Below are positions 11,616 through 22,788 of a DNA stretch of 64,000 nt, piece after piece. This DNA is from Lelliottia jeotgali (GTDB lineage Bacteria > Pseudomonadota > Gammaproteobacteria > Enterobacterales > Enterobacteriaceae): contig CP018628.1 in NCBI GenBank assembly GCA_002271215.1, forward strand, positions 3,968,001 to 4,032,000, in the 5' to 3' direction. The notes below the pieces were generated by a model. The model saw only the letters and a program-made list of their open reading frames with translations, was not told the DNA's origin and did not search any database. How positions within the stretch are numbered: the stretch's first letter is position 1; each line of letters starts with the position of its first letter. The position numbers and the translations under genes were made by a program.

Positions 11616-11948
11616 TTAGTGCGGGATATCGCTGGTCGGCTTAGCCGGTTCAGCTGGCTGAGTCTGCTCAGTTTTAGACGGAGCACTCAGATTGTCCCAC
11701 TCGCTTCCTTTGCTGGTCTTGTTGCTGTTGATATTACCAAGCGCCAGACTGATGATGAAGAACAGCGTAGCCAGAATCGCAGTTGTACGGGTCATGAAGT
11801 TCGCAGAACCACTTGAGCCAAACAGCGTACCGGAAGCGCCTGCTCCGAAGGAGGCTCCCATATCAGCGCCTTTACCTTGCTGCAGCATAATCAGCGCTAC
11901 GAGAGCGATGGCTACAATAAGGAAAACAACTAAAAGAGCTTCGTACAT
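11616..11948 (-). CDS. secG: Preprotein translocase subunit SecG
   Basis: Small inner-membrane subunit of the SecYEG channel. The 110 residues match E. coli: membrane segment 1 at about 2-22 ([21 protein letters not shown]), a Gly-rich cytoplasmic loop, membrane segment 2 at about 53-75, and a hydrophilic C-terminus. The start at 11946-11948 matches the family N-terminus MYEALL; a longer reading adds 24 non-conserved residues. It is co-directional with glmM upstream and leuU downstream. Confidence 0.97.
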   Translation of the reverse strand: MYEALLVVFLIVAIALVALIMLQQGKGADMGASFGAGASGTLFGSSGSANFMTRTTAILATLFFIISLALGNINSNKTSKGSEWDNLSAPSKTEQTQPAEPAKPTSDIPH

Positions 11949-12131
11949 AATCAACCTGTTCCTTGCGGATTTGCCGCATACCAATGCTTCGACCAATTTA
12001 GCGGGATTTGTGTTTCCCACTGAAGCGGGTGTGAATACTAACCAAAGCGAATGGCCTTCGCAAGGGCAATTTCAGCGCATTGTATCAACTGCGGAAAAAA
12101 ACAGCAAAAGCGCTTTCATCGAACAAAATAG

Positions 12132-12153
12132 AGGCGGCAAGCGCCGCCTTTTT
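12132..12153. terminator. Hairpin between glmM and secG
   Basis: A 7-bp stem (AGGCGGC with GCCGCCT, loop AAGC) lies 20 bp past the glmM stop. The better T-run is on the plus strand; on the minus strand it is TCTATTTT, so it is a moderate glmM terminator. Confidence 0.65.
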
Positions 12154-12172
12154 AAACACTTACTGCGAAAAG

Positions 12173-13510
12173 TTATGCAGCTTTTACCGCATCAGCAATT
12201 CGGTGAGCGAACTCAGTGACCTGTGTCTCGTCTTCACCTTCGACCATCACGCGGATTAAAGGCTCAGTACCCGATTTACGCAACAGAACACGGCCGCGAT
12301 TGCCCAATGCCGCTTCCACTTCCGCCATCACCGCCTTCACGTTTTCTGTTTCCAGCGGATCGCCACTTCCTGCGGTAAAGCGCACATTGACCAGAATCTG
12401 CGGGAACATTTTCATGCCACTGCACAGGTCGTGCAGGCTCATATGGTTGCGCACCATCGCAGCAACAACCTGAAGGCTGGCCACAATACCGTCACCGGTG
12501 GTGGTTTTGTCGAGCAGGATCACATGACCGGAATTTTCAGCGCCAATGCGCCAGCCTTTTTCCTGCAGTTTTTCCAGCACATAGCGGTCGCCGACTTTCG
12601 CACGGGCAAACGGAATACCCAACTGTTTCAGCGCGAGCTCCAGTCCCATATTACTCATCAGTGTGCCCACTGCACCGCCGCGAAGCTGCCCCTGGCGCAG
12701 TCCTTCACGAGCAATGATGTAGAGGATCTGATCGCCATCGACCTTATTGCCTTCATGATCGACCATGATGACGCGGTCGCCATCGCCGTCATACGCAATC
12801 CCCAAATCGGCTTTTTCTGCGAGCACGCGGGCCTGCAGCGCACGAACGTCAGTTGCACCGACCTCTTCATTAATGTTCAGGCCATCAGGTTCGCAGCCGA
12901 TCGTAATGACTTTGGCACCCAGTTCGCGAAATACATTCGGTGCGATGTGGTAGGTCGCGCCATTGGCACAATCGACCACAATTTTCAGATGGCTCAGACT
13001 CAGCTCGTTCGGGAACGTGCCTTTACAGAATTCAATATAACGGCCTGCAGCATCGACAATGCGGCTGGCTTTACCTAACTCGGATGAGTCAACGCAGGTC
13101 AGCTCTTTTTCCATTTCCGCTTCGATGGCTTCTTCGACTTCGTCCGGCAGTTTGGTGCCATCGATAGAGAAGAATTTGATGCCGTTATCGTAGAACGGGT
13201 TGTGGGAAGCAGAGATAACAATACCGGCTTCAGCGCGGAAAGTACGCGTAAGGTACGCGACAGCAGGCGTTGGCATTGGACCCGTAAACGAAGCAGAAAG
13301 CCCGGCGGCTGAGAGCCCCGCTTCTAACGCGGACTCCAGCATGTAGCCAGAAATACGGGTGTCTTTACCGATGATAATTTTACGTGAACCGTGACGCGCC
13401 AGCACTTTGCCCGCCGCCCAACCCAGCTTGAGCACAAATTCAGGCGTAATAGGCGCATCACCCACGCGTCCACGGATACCATCGGTGCCAAAATATTTAC
13501 GATTACTCAT
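12173..13510 (-). CDS. glmM: Phosphoglucosamine mutase
   Basis: Converts glucosamine-6-phosphate to glucosamine-1-phosphate on the way to UDP-GlcNAc for peptidoglycan and LPS. The 445 residues match E. coli. The active serine is Ser102 in ISASHNPF, the Mg-binding loop is DGDGDR (about 241-246), and the phosphate-binding [15 protein letters not shown] is near the C-terminus. The start at 13508-13510 gives [14 protein letters not shown]. It overlaps the 3' end of folP by 8 bp, so the two are probably translationally coupled. Confidence 0.98.
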   Translation of the reverse strand: MSNRKYFGTDGIRGRVGDAPITPEFVLKLGWAAGKVLARHGSRKIIIGKDTRISGYMLESALEAGLSAAGLSASFTGPMPTPAVAYLTRTFRAEAGIVISASHNPFYDNGIKFFSIDGTKLPDEVEEAIEAEMEKELTCVDSSELGKASRIVDAAGRYIEFCKGTFPNELSLSHLKIVVDCANGATYHIAPNVFRELGAKVITIGCEPDGLNINEEVGATDVRALQARVLAEKADLGIAYDGDGDRVIMVDHEGNKVDGDQILYIIAREGLRQGQLRGGAVGTLMSNMGLELALKQLGIPFARAKVGDRYVLEKLQEKGWRIGAENSGHVILLDKTTTGDGIVASLQVVAAMVRNHMSLHDLCSGMKMFPQILVNVRFTAGSGDPLETENVKAVMAEVEAALGNRGRVLLRKSGTEPLIRVMVEGEDETQVTEFAHRIADAVKAA

Positions 13511-14351
13511 AGCGTTTGTTTTCCTTCGCTGACAATGTGGCTTCGACCACACGCATAGCTTCTACAGTCTCTTTGACGTCATGGACGCGAATAATGTGAG
13601 CCCCTTGCATGGCCGCGATCACCGCACAGGCAAGACTGCCGCTTAGACGTTCGTTCGGGCCCACATTCAACAACTGACCGACCATCGTTTTACGCGACAT
13701 CCCGACCAGCAGCGGCAGACCAAAATGGTGGAACGCCGATAAGCGCGCAAGCAGCTCATAGTTATGGGAGAGATTTTTACCGAAACCGAATCCTGGGTCG
13801 AGCAGCAATTTCTCTTTTGCGATACCGGCACGCTCACAGCGTGTGATTTGCTCAATAAAGTAGCGATTTACGTCCGCGTAAACATCAGAATACTTTGGTG
13901 CTTCCTGCATTGTCTTTGGCTGGCCCTGCATGTGCATCAGGCAAACCGGCAAACCCGTTTCTGCGGCAGCTTCCAGCGCGCCCGGCTCAGACAGCGAACG
14001 GATATCATTGATAATGTGAGCGCCCACTCTCGCTGACTCACGAATGACTTCCGGTTTAGACGTGTCGACTGAAATCCAGACTTCAAAACGTTGAGCGATA
14101 GCCTCGACCACGGGGATTACGCGCGACAACTCTTCATCCACACTCACATCAGCCGCACCGGGGCGCGTCGATTCGCCGCCGATATCAACAATCGTTGCAC
14201 CTGCATTAATCATCAGATTGGCATGCTTCACCGCTTCAATCAGTGTGTTATGCGTGCCGCCATCAGAGAAGGAGTCAGGGGTAACGTTCAGGATGCCCAT
14301 CACATGAGGATGTGAGAGATCGAGAGTCGTGTCCTGGGCGAAAAGTTTCAT
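13503..14351 (-). CDS. folP: Dihydropteroate synthase
   Basis: Condenses p-aminobenzoate with dihydropterin pyrophosphate in folate synthesis; the sulfonamide target. The 282 residues equal the E. coli length. Family motifs are present: [14 protein letters not shown] (about 19-32) and GGESTRPG (about 59-66), which bind substrate and pyrophosphate, and [10 protein letters not shown] later. I see none of the well-known insertions near the substrate loop, but resistance cannot be judged by reading. It follows ftsH after a terminator-like hairpin and overlaps glmM. Confidence 0.98.
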   Translation of the reverse strand: MKLFAQDTTLDLSHPHVMGILNVTPDSFSDGGTHNTLIEAVKHANLMINAGATIVDIGGESTRPGAADVSVDEELSRVIPVVEAIAQRFEVWISVDTSKPEVIRESARVGAHIINDIRSLSEPGALEAAAETGLPVCLMHMQGQPKTMQEAPKYSDVYADVNRYFIEQITRCERAGIAKEKLLLDPGFGFGKNLSHNYELLARLSAFHHFGLPLLVGMSRKTMVGQLLNVGPNERLSGSLACAVIAAMQGAHIIRVHDVKETVEAMRVVEATLSAKENKRYE

Positions 14352-14387
14352 GGCTTAATCCCTGGTATTTTGAGTTATGCAGATATG

Positions 14388-14415
14388 AAAAACCCCGGAG
14401 CAAGCTCCAGGGTTT
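14388..14415 (-). terminator. ftsH terminator
   Basis: A stem of about 11 bp with one mismatch is followed on the minus strand by five T residues, 33 bp after the ftsH stop. Confidence 0.8.
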
Positions 14416-14447
14416 CAGGTGAAGATAAACACATCTTCAGCGGTGAC

Positions 14448-16385
14448 TTATTTGTCGCCGAGCTGTTCTGACATGGTATTGCCCGGATTTGGCGTACGCG
14501 GTTCATCGACCGGACGCGGTGCACGCGGGGTGCCATTGCTGTCAGAGTTGCTGCTGCCGCCGTTGTTGTCTTCCCAGCCAGCTGGCGGGCGAACATCACG
14601 ACGAGCCATCAGATCATCAATCTGCGGTGCATCGATGGTTTCATACTTCATCAATGCATCTTTCATGGTGTGCAGAATGTCCAGGTTTTCATTCAGGAGC
14701 TGACGTGCACGAGCGTAGTTACGTTCAATCAGCAGCTTCACTTCCTGGTCGATGATACGCGCAGTTTCATCGGACATGTGTTTCGCTTTCGCCACAGAGC
14801 GGCCCAGGAACACTTCGCCTTCCTCTTCCGCGTACAGCAGCGGACCGAGTTTTTCAGAGAAGCCCCATTGGGTCACCATGTTACGCGCCAGGTTTGTCGC
14901 AACTTTAATGTCGTTGGACGCACCGGTAGAAACATGTTCTGCACCGTAGATAATTTCTTCAGCCAGACGGCCGCCGTACAGCGTTGAAATCTGACTTTCC
15001 AGCTTCTGACGGCTGGCGCTAATCGCATCGCCTTCTGGCAGGAAGAACGTCACACCCAATGCGCGACCGCGTGGGATAATGGTCACTTTATGCACCGGAT
15101 CGTGCTCTGGCACCAGACGACCAATAATCGCGTGGCCTGCTTCGTGGTATGCCGTGGACTCTTTTTGCGCTTCCGTCATCACCATGGAGCGACGTTCCGC
15201 ACCCATCATGATTTTGTCTTTCGCTTTTTCGAATTCCACCATCGATACAACGCGTTTGTTTCCACGAGCGGCAAACAGCGCTGCTTCGTTTACCAGGTTT
15301 GCAAGGTCTGCACCGGAGAAGCCTGGAGTACCACGGGCGATGATAGCGGCATCGATGTCCGGAGACAGCGGCACGCGACGCATGTGGACTTTCAGAATCT
15401 GTTCACGACCGCGAACATCCGGCAGACCAACCACAACCTGGCGGTCGAAACGGCCTGGACGCAGCAATGCCGGGTCAAGTACGTCAGGACGGTTAGTCGC
15501 AGCAATAACGATGATACCTTCGTTACCTTCAAAGCCATCCATCTCAACCAGCATCTGGTTCAGAGTCTGTTCGCGTTCATCGTGACCACCGCCCAGACCC
15601 GCGCCACGCTGGCGGCCTACGGCATCGATTTCATCGATGAAGATAATGCACGGCGCTGCCTTCTTAGCCTGCTCGAACATGTCACGCACACGAGATGCAC
15701 CAACACCCACGAACATTTCAACGAAGTCAGAACCTGAAATGGTAAAGAACGGGACTTTCGCTTCACCCGCGATGGCTTTCGCCAGCAGGGTTTTACCGGT
15801 ACCCGGAGGACCAACCATCAGAACGCCTTTCGGGATCTTACCGCCCAGTTTCTGGAAACGGCTCGGCTCACGCAGGTATTCAACCAGTTCGGCCACTTCT
15901 TCTTTTGCTTCGTCACAACCTGCGACGTCGGCAAAAGTGGTTTTGATCTGATCTTCCGTCAGCATACGCGCCTTGCTCTTACCGAACGACATGGCACCTT
16001 TGCCACCGCCGCCCTGCATTTGACGCATGAAGAAGATCCAGACACCGATAAGCAGCAGCATCGGGAACCAGGAAATGAAGATTGAAGCCAGCAGGCTCGG
16101 CTCTTCAGGCGGCTCACCTACCACCTTGACGTTTTTGGTCAGAAGGTTGTCAAGCAGCTTAGGATCGTTCACCGGGATGTAAGTCGTGTAACGGTTACTA
16201 TCTTTCTTGGTAACGTTGATCTCACGTCCGTTGATACGCGCTTCGCGAACCTGGTCCTGATTGACCTCTTGCAGGAAGGTAGAATAATCCACCTTGCGGC
16301 CATTCGACTCGCTGGGCCCAAAGCTCTGGAACACTGACATCAGCACAACGGCAATGACCAGCCAGAGTATTAGGTTTTTCGCCAT
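14448..16385 (-). CDS. ftsH: ATP-dependent zinc metalloprotease FtsH
   Basis: Hexameric inner-membrane AAA+ protease that degrades LpxC, sigma32 and unassembled membrane proteins. It has 645 residues from MAKNLILW (E. coli 644). Membrane segments lie at about 5-24 and 97-118 around a periplasmic loop. The AAA domain has Walker A GPPGTGKT (about 192-199), Walker [10 protein letters not shown] and the second region of homology [19 protein letters not shown]. The zinc site HEAGH follows near 414-418. An in-frame TTG three codons upstream is an alternative start. It is co-transcribed with rlmE, about 100 bp upstream, in the E. coli arrangement. Confidence 0.98.
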   Translation of the reverse strand: MAKNLILWLVIAVVLMSVFQSFGPSESNGRKVDYSTFLQEVNQDQVREARINGREINVTKKDSNRYTTYIPVNDPKLLDNLLTKNVKVVGEPPEEPSLLASIFISWFPMLLLIGVWIFFMRQMQGGGGKGAMSFGKSKARMLTEDQIKTTFADVAGCDEAKEEVAELVEYLREPSRFQKLGGKIPKGVLMVGPPGTGKTLLAKAIAGEAKVPFFTISGSDFVEMFVGVGASRVRDMFEQAKKAAPCIIFIDEIDAVGRQRGAGLGGGHDEREQTLNQMLVEMDGFEGNEGIIVIAATNRPDVLDPALLRPGRFDRQVVVGLPDVRGREQILKVHMRRVPLSPDIDAAIIARGTPGFSGADLANLVNEAALFAARGNKRVVSMVEFEKAKDKIMMGAERRSMVMTEAQKESTAYHEAGHAIIGRLVPEHDPVHKVTIIPRGRALGVTFFLPEGDAISASRQKLESQISTLYGGRLAEEIIYGAEHVSTGASNDIKVATNLARNMVTQWGFSEKLGPLLYAEEEGEVFLGRSVAKAKHMSDETARIIDQEVKLLIERNYARARQLLNENLDILHTMKDALMKYETIDAPQIDDLMARRDVRPPAGWEDNNGGSSNSDSNGTPRAPRPVDEPRTPNPGNTMSEQLGDK

Positions 16386-16487
16386 GTCACTCAAGGGATT
16401 AACCTCATATTACAACTGTGTTAAAAACAGCGTCAGGAGACTCTCTATCCAGTGTCTTTCGAACGTTCGTCCGAAGTCAGCCGGTTA

Positions 16488-17114
16488 TCATTTCCGCCCG
16501 GTCGCTACAATATACACTTCACGTGAACGAGCACGGGAAGAGTCCGGCTTACGAACTTTCACCTTCGCAAACAGGGAGCGAATTTCCTTAAGATACTCCT
16601 CGAAACCTTCGCCCTGGAACACCTTCACTACAAAACTACCACCAGGCGCTAGAACATCACGACACATTTCTAACGCAAGTTCAACCAGATACATGGAACG
16701 GGGAATATCCACCGCCGGTGTTCCGCACATATTTGGCGCCATATCGGACATGACAACCTGAACTTTACTGTCACCTACACGTTCGAGTAATGCTTTCAGA
16801 ACTAATTCATCACGAAAATCGCCCTGAAGGAAGTCAACACCGACAATCGGATCCATAGGTAAAAGATCGAGTGCGATGATTCGCCCCTGTCCGCCAATTT
16901 GCGTAACAGCATACTGGGACCATCCGCCAGGTGCAGCACCGAGGTCAACTATCGTCATTCCCGGTTTAAAGAGTTTGTCACTTTGCTGTATTTCATCAAG
17001 TTTAAACCAGGCACGGGAACGTAACCCCTTTTTCTGTGCCTGAAGAACATATTTATCGCTAAAGTGTTCCTGGAGCCAGCGGCTGGAGCTGGCAGAACGC
17101 TTTTTACCTGTCAT
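16488..17114 (-). CDS. rlmE: 23S rRNA 2'-O-ribose U2552 methyltransferase
   Basis: SAM-dependent FtsJ/RrmJ methyltransferase acting on U2552 in the A-loop of the 50S subunit; heat-shock induced in E. coli. It encodes 208 residues. The SAM motif [11 protein letters not shown] is at about 57-67, and the K-D-K-E catalytic tetrad is consistent with FKLDE, SDMAPNM, VVKVFQG and REVYIV. It is first in the rlmE-ftsH unit and divergent from yhbY. Confidence 0.97.
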   Translation of the reverse strand: MTGKKRSASSSRWLQEHFSDKYVLQAQKKGLRSRAWFKLDEIQQSDKLFKPGMTIVDLGAAPGGWSQYAVTQIGGQGRIIALDLLPMDPIVGVDFLQGDFRDELVLKALLERVGDSKVQVVMSDMAPNMCGTPAVDIPRSMYLVELALEMCRDVLAPGGSFVVKVFQGEGFEEYLKEIRSLFAKVKVRKPDSSRARSREVYIVATGRK

Positions 17115-17240
17115 TTAACTTTCCGTCCTGGTTCATCGTAACCTGCCTTCGACGTAAATTTCTACGCAGCTATTTGGCGATATAAGGGAGATGGCGGTAG
17201 AATGAACCGTTTTCAATCCCAACGTAAGCAAAAATATACG

Positions 17241-17534
17241 ATGAATCTGAGTACTAAACAAAAACAGCACCTTAAAGGTCTGGCACATCCACTCAAGCCT
17301 GTAGTCATGCTTGGCAATAATGGTTTGACCGAAGGGGTGCTTGCCGAGATCGAACAAGCGCTGGAGCACCACGAGCTGATTAAGGTGAAAATTGCCTCTG
17401 AAGACAGAGACACTAAAACCCTGATCGTGGAAGCTATCGTGCGCAATACTGGTGCCTGTAACGTACAGGTTATCGGTAAAACGCTGGTGCTCTATCGTCC
17501 GTCTAAAGAGCGTAAAATCTCGCTGCCACGCTAA
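17241..17534 (+). CDS. yhbY: CRM-domain RNA-binding protein YhbY
   Basis: Associates with pre-50S ribosomal particles. The 97 residues form a single CRM domain with the conserved GNNGLTEGVLAEIEQAL loop (GxxG RNA-binding type). I chose the ATG at 17241 (MNLSTKQKQHLKGLAHPLKP); a longer in-frame reading from 17202 adds 13 residues without family support. It is divergent from rlmE and convergent with greA, with a bidirectional terminator between. Confidence 0.95.
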   Translation: MNLSTKQKQHLKGLAHPLKPVVMLGNNGLTEGVLAEIEQALEHHELIKVKIASEDRDTKTLIVEAIVRNTGACNVQVIGKTLVLYRPSKERKISLPR

Positions 17535-17620
17535 GAATATCCCGAATCGAACACTTTTTCAGTGTAAAACGAGGGATTTCCTTTAGCAGGTGAGCAAAAT
17601 GCCACGCTCTGAGAGTTGAT

Positions 17621-17645
17621 AAAAGGCCGCTATGCGGCCTTTTTC
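17621..17645. terminator. Bidirectional terminator between yhbY and greA
   Basis: AAAAGGCCGC, TAT loop, GCGGCCTTTT: a 10-bp stem with A and T runs on both arms, serving both convergent genes. Confidence 0.92.
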
Positions 17646-17685
17646 CTTTCTTTACAATGTATCAACAACTGCGTGCAGATGCGAA

Positions 17686-18162
17686 TTACAGGTACTCAAC
17701 CTTGAGAATTTCGTATTCCACTTCGCCACCTGGCGTGCGGATAACAACCACATCATCCTGCTCTTTGCCAATCAGGCCACGTGCAATCGGTGAGTTAACG
17801 GAGATGAGGTTCTGTTTAAAGTCAGCCTCATCATCGCCCACAATACGGTATGCCTGCTCTTCGTCATTATCGAGGTTAAGCACCTTCACGGTGGAACCAA
17901 AGATCACGCGACCATTGTTCGGGATTTTAGTGATATCGATAACCTGCGCGTTAGACAGTTTCGCTTCGATATCTTTAATACGGCCTTCGCAGAAGCCTTG
18001 CTGTTCGCGCGCGGCGTGATACTCCGCATTCTCTTTCAGGTCACCGTGTTCGCGTGCATCCGCGATAGCAGCGATGATTTCAGGACGGCGAACAGATTTC
18101 AGAAAATCCAGTTCTTCGCGCAGTTTTTCAGCACCACGTAAGGTCATCGGAATAGCTTGCAT
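17686..18162 (-). CDS. greA: Transcription elongation factor GreA
   Basis: Enters the RNA polymerase secondary channel and stimulates transcript cleavage in backtracked complexes. The 158 residues match E. coli. An N-terminal antiparallel coiled coil (1-about 75) carries the tip acidic residues Asp41 and Glu44 in [11 protein letters not shown], which coordinate Mg in the active site; a FKBP-like C-terminal domain follows. The leader contains a GraL-type terminated small RNA. Confidence 0.98.
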   Translation of the reverse strand: MQAIPMTLRGAEKLREELDFLKSVRRPEIIAAIADAREHGDLKENAEYHAAREQQGFCEGRIKDIEAKLSNAQVIDITKIPNNGRVIFGSTVKVLNLDNDEEQAYRIVGDDEADFKQNLISVNSPIARGLIGKEQDDVVVIRTPGGEVEYEILKVEYL

Positions 18163-18252
18163 TTGTTATACCTCTTAAACATTCCTGTTGGGAGCGACGT
18201 ACTCACTCCGACTTCCGGCCTCGCAGGCGTCAAAGCCTGTCACAGGTCGGGA

Positions 18253-18309
18253 GCAAAAGAAAACTGACCCGGAAGCAAAGTTCCAGGTCAGCAGCAATTT
18301 TTCAATTTG
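18253..18309 (-). ncRNA. graL: GraL-type small RNA from the greA leader
   Basis: Downstream of the greA promoter, a 10-bp stem with one mismatch (18265-18274 with 18281-18290) is followed on the minus strand by TTTTCTTTT. This is an intrinsic terminator inside the greA leader, about 90 bp before the start codon. In E. coli premature termination there yields GraL. The ends given are estimates: about 7 nt after the -10 hexamer to the end of the T-tract. Confidence 0.65.
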
Positions 18310-18315
18310 ATGCGC

Positions 18316-18344
18316 ATTTTACCGCGAAGTTCACTATGGGTCAT
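18316..18344 (-). promoter_or_regulatory. Candidate greA promoter
   Basis: Minus-strand TAAAAT (18316-18321) with a weak ATGACC (18339-18344) at 17-bp spacing. It is placed correctly for the GraL terminator. E. coli greA also has a sigmaE promoter, which I did not identify. Confidence 0.5.
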
Positions 18345-18409
18345 CGTTTACTTTACAGGGCGTTGCACCGTAGTATGACGGTTTGTTTACGGGTTGTTAG
18401 CGCGGGATT

Positions 18410-19843
18410 ATGCGATTTTCCAGATTTATCATCGGATTGACTACCAGTGTGGCGTTCACTGTCCAGGCAGCGAATGTTGATGAGTATATTAATCAACTCC
18501 CAGCTGGCGCTAACCTTGCGCTAATGGTGCAAAAAGTGGGTGCCCAGGCGCCGGAGATTGATTATCACAGCCAGCAAATGGCGCTCCCCGCCAGTACTCA
18601 GAAAGTGATTACTGCTCTGGCCGCGTTGCTGCAGCTGGGGCCAGATTTTCGTTTCACCACAACGCTTGAGAGCAAAGGTAGCGTGGATGGCGGCGTCCTG
18701 AAAGGTGATTTGATCGCCCGTTTTGGCGGCGATCCGACGTTTAAGCGCCAGGATATCCGCAATATGGTCGCGGTATTGAAAAAGTCAGGCGTGCAAAAAA
18801 TCGACGGTAACGTGCTGATCGATACCTCCATTTTTGCCAGTCACGATAAAGCGCCAGGCTGGCCGTGGAATGACATGACTCAGTGCTTTAGCGCCCCACC
18901 CGCCGCCGCTATCGTTGATCGCAACTGCTTCTCTGTCTCGCTTTACAGCGCGCCTAAAGCCAATGATTTGGCGTTTATCCGCGTGGCCTCCTACTATCCG
19001 GTCACGATGTTCAGCCAGGTTCGCACCCTGGCGAAAGGCTCGCCTGATGCGCAATATTGCGAGCTGGATGTGGTTCCCGGCGATCTCAACCGCTTCACGC
19101 TGACCGGCTGCCTCACACAGCGTACCGACCCGCTGCCGCTGGCCTTTGCCATCCAGGATGGTGCAAGCTACGCAGGTGCCATCCTGAAAGATGAGTTGAA
19201 ACAAGCAGGTATCACCTATTCCGGCACGTTGCTGCGCCAAACGCTGGCGAATGAACCGGGAACGGTGATTGCCAGTAAACAGTCTGCGCCGCTGCACGAT
19301 CTACTTAAGATTATGCTGAAAAAGTCCGACAACATGATTGCCGACACCGTATTCCGAATGATTGGTCACGCCCGCTTCGGTGTTCCTGGAACCTGGCGCG
19401 CAGGCTCTGATGCCGTCCGCCAGATCCTGCGCCAGCAGGCTGGGATCGATCTTGGTAACACTATTGCTGTCGATGGTTCCGGCCTTTCGCGCCATAATTT
19501 GATCTCACCTGCAACAATGATGCAGGTTCTTCAGTACATTGCGCAGCATGACACTGAGCTAAACTTCATCTCAATGCTCCCGCTTGCGGGTTACGATGGC
19601 TCTCTACAATACCGCGCAGGCCTTCACGCCGCTGGCGTAGACGGCAAAGTTTCTGCCAAAACCGGTTCACTGCAGGGCGTTTACAACCTTGCCGGTTTCA
19701 TCACGACGGCGAGCGGCCAACGCATGGCGTTTGTGCAATATCTTTCTGGCTATGCCGTCGAACCGAGCGACCAGCGTAATCGCCGTATCCCTCTGGTGCG
19801 TTTCGAAAGCAGGCTTTACAAGGACATTTACCAGAATAACTAG
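18410..19843 (+). CDS. dacB: Penicillin-binding protein 4 (D,D-carboxypeptidase/endopeptidase)
   Basis: Periplasmic peptidase of the S13 family that trims and cleaves peptide cross-links in peptidoglycan. The 477 residues equal the E. coli length. Signal peptide 1-20 (cleavage after VQA). Catalytic motifs: Ser62-x-x-Lys65 (STQK), SDN near 306-308 and KTG near 417-419, with the PBP4-specific insert between the first two. The stop is only 2 bp before the pmrA start, so dacB, pmrA and pmrB probably form one operon, which E. coli K-12 lacks here. Confidence 0.97.
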   Translation: MRFSRFIIGLTTSVAFTVQAANVDEYINQLPAGANLALMVQKVGAQAPEIDYHSQQMALPASTQKVITALAALLQLGPDFRFTTTLESKGSVDGGVLKGDLIARFGGDPTFKRQDIRNMVAVLKKSGVQKIDGNVLIDTSIFASHDKAPGWPWNDMTQCFSAPPAAAIVDRNCFSVSLYSAPKANDLAFIRVASYYPVTMFSQVRTLAKGSPDAQYCELDVVPGDLNRFTLTGCLTQRTDPLPLAFAIQDGASYAGAILKDELKQAGITYSGTLLRQTLANEPGTVIASKQSAPLHDLLKIMLKKSDNMIADTVFRMIGHARFGVPGTWRAGSDAVRQILRQQAGIDLGNTIAVDGSGLSRHNLISPATMMQVLQYIAQHDTELNFISMLPLAGYDGSLQYRAGLHAAGVDGKVSAKTGSLQGVYNLAGFITTASGQRMAFVQYLSGYAVEPSDQRNRRIPLVRFESRLYKDIYQNN

Positions 19844-19845
19844 CG

Positions 19846-20508
19846 ATGAAATTACTCATTGTCGAAGACGACCTGTTATTACAGGAAGGGCTAGCGCTGG
19901 CGCTGGCTAACGAAGGATACGCGCTAGATTGTGCTGCAACTGCGGCAGAGGCTGACTCGCTGATTCAAAGTGGCGAGTACAGTCTGGTGATCCTTGATTT
20001 AGGACTGCCCGATAAAGATGGCGCTACGTTGCTGAATCAGTGGCGTCGCCGTGGCGTTGAAAATCCAGTACTGATTCTCACCGCACGAGATGCGCTGGAA
20101 GACAGAATCAATGGCCTGGATTCCGGCGCAGACGACTATCTGGTGAAACCCTTTGCTCTGGCGGAATTACAGGCTCGCGTTCGCGCACTGATTCGTCGCT
20201 ATCAGGGCCACAGTGACAACCTGGTTACCGATGGCGATCTCACGCTGAATTTACAAACTCAGCAAGTGATCCGCGATTCTCAGCCTGTGGAAGTCACCCC
20301 GAAAGAGTTTGCCCTGCTGACTCGCCTGATAATGCGTACCGGACAAACAGTCCACCGCGAAACACTCCAGCAGGATATCTATTCCTGGCAGGACGATCCC
20401 GGCTCCAACACCCTTGAAGTGCATATCCACAATTTGCGGCGCAAACTTGGCAAAGACCGCATCAAAACCGTTCGCGGCGTCGGTTATCGTCTGGAGACTC
20501 AAAAATGA
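19846..20508 (+). CDS. pmrA: OmpR-family response regulator, PmrA/BasR type
   Basis: DNA-binding response regulator of 220 residues. The receiver domain (1-about 115) has acidic pocket EDD at 7-9, phospho-acceptor Asp51 in LDLGLPD, and Lys in DYLVKP. The winged-helix domain (about 125-220) contains NTLEVHIHNLR and TVRGVGYRL. The NTLEVHIHNLR stretch and overall layout resemble E. coli BasR/PmrA, which controls lipid A modification genes. Identity to E. coli BasR looks only moderate, so it could be a paralogue beside a pmrCAB locus elsewhere, or the sole PmrA as in some other Enterobacterales. It starts 2 bp after dacB and shares an ATGA overlap with pmrB. Confidence 0.75.
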   Translation: MKLLIVEDDLLLQEGLALALANEGYALDCAATAAEADSLIQSGEYSLVILDLGLPDKDGATLLNQWRRRGVENPVLILTARDALEDRINGLDSGADDYLVKPFALAELQARVRALIRRYQGHSDNLVTDGDLTLNLQTQQVIRDSQPVEVTPKEFALLTRLIMRTGQTVHRETLQQDIYSWQDDPGSNTLEVHIHNLRRKLGKDRIKTVRGVGYRLETQK

Positions 20509-21548
20509 ACAGTATGCGTCGGCGATTAATGGTTTTGCTGGCGGTCATTCTGTTATTTTTCCAGTTGATTAGCGTTATCTGGCTGTGGCATGAAAGTCGC
20601 GAGCAAATCGGTTTTCTGGTTAGCGAGACGTTATCCGCGAAAGCGCGTAACCAGCACGTTGAGAAAGAGATCCGCGAAGCCATCGCTTCGCTGCTGGTGC
20701 CCTCGCTTGTGATGGTCGGTTTCACCCTGCTCTTCTCTTTCTGGGCTATCACCTGGATAACGCGCCCGCTCAACAAACTTCGCGACAGCCTTGCCAATCG
20801 CTCGGCGGATAATCTCACGCCTCTGCCTGTGTATTCCGATATGGAAGAGATCGGCGCGGTCACGACCTCTCTTAACCAGCTACTGGCCCGTCTGGACCAC
20901 ACCATCCAGCAGGAGCGCTTATTCACCGCTGATGCGGCCCACGAGCTGCGAACGCCGCTGGCGGGTATTCGGCTTCATCTGGAATTAATGGCGCAGTCAG
21001 GCTCGTCACAGGCCACCACGTTGATTAATCGTATCGATCAGTTGATGCATACGGTCGAACAATTGCTGATGTTGGCGCGCGCGGGACAAGCGCTGGCCAG
21101 CGGTCATTATGATACCGTGACCTGGACTGAGCATATTATTGCCCCGCTGACTCTGGAGCATGAGGCGAAAGATCACCGCATTATCTGGCCCGAACAAAGC
21201 CCGTTGACGGTCCAGGGCGATGCGGTATTACTGCGTTTGATGCTGCGTAATTTACTGGAAAATGCAGCGCGCTACAGTCCTGCAGGTACCACCATCGAAG
21301 TGAAGCTCACCGAACATGATGGGGGAACCGAAGTCAGCGTAATCGATCAAGGCCCTGGCATTGACGAAGCACATCGGCATTCGATTACCGAGCCGTTCCG
21401 CCGTCTCGATCAACGTTATGGCGGCAGCGGGCTGGGGCTGAGCATCGTTCAGCGAATTGTGCAGCTGCATCGTGGCACTCTGACACTGGATAATGCGCCT
21501 GAAGGCGGGTTAATCGCCAGCTGCTGGCTGCCCTCAACATTAAGTTAA
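20505..21548 (+). CDS. pmrB: Sensor histidine kinase, PmrB/BasS type
   Basis: Inner-membrane two-component sensor of 347 residues. Membrane segments lie at about 8-27 and 64-86, around a short periplasmic loop of about 36 residues. The loop holds Glu55-x-x-Glu58 (EIRE), the ExxE motif that binds Fe(III) in Salmonella PmrB. HAMP follows (about 87-135), then phospho-acceptor His146 in AAHELRTPL, an N-box (RNLLENAARYSP) and G-boxes (DQGPGID, GGSGLGLSI). The FQLISVIWLWHES stretch of the first membrane helix is very close to PmrB. Coupled to pmrA by a 4-bp overlap and followed by a terminator shared with obgE. Confidence 0.77.
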   Translation: MNSMRRRLMVLLAVILLFFQLISVIWLWHESREQIGFLVSETLSAKARNQHVEKEIREAIASLLVPSLVMVGFTLLFSFWAITWITRPLNKLRDSLANRSADNLTPLPVYSDMEEIGAVTTSLNQLLARLDHTIQQERLFTADAAHELRTPLAGIRLHLELMAQSGSSQATTLINRIDQLMHTVEQLLMLARAGQALASGHYDTVTWTEHIIAPLTLEHEAKDHRIIWPEQSPLTVQGDAVLLRLMLRNLLENAARYSPAGTTIEVKLTEHDGGTEVSVIDQGPGIDEAHRHSITEPFRRLDQRYGGSGLGLSIVQRIVQLHRGTLTLDNAPEGGLIASCWLPSTLS

Positions 21549-21560
21549 AAAGTTGAGTTA

Positions 21561-21585
21561 AAAAAAAGCCCCCTTTCGGGGGCTT
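21561..21585. terminator. Bidirectional terminator between pmrB and obgE
   Basis: GCCCCC, a 4-nt loop and GGGGGC, with seven A residues on the left arm (T-run for obgE). On the plus strand the tail is TTCTTAG. Confidence 0.85.
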
Positions 21586-21594
21586 CTTAGCGGA

Positions 21595-22788
<1,194 letters not shown>

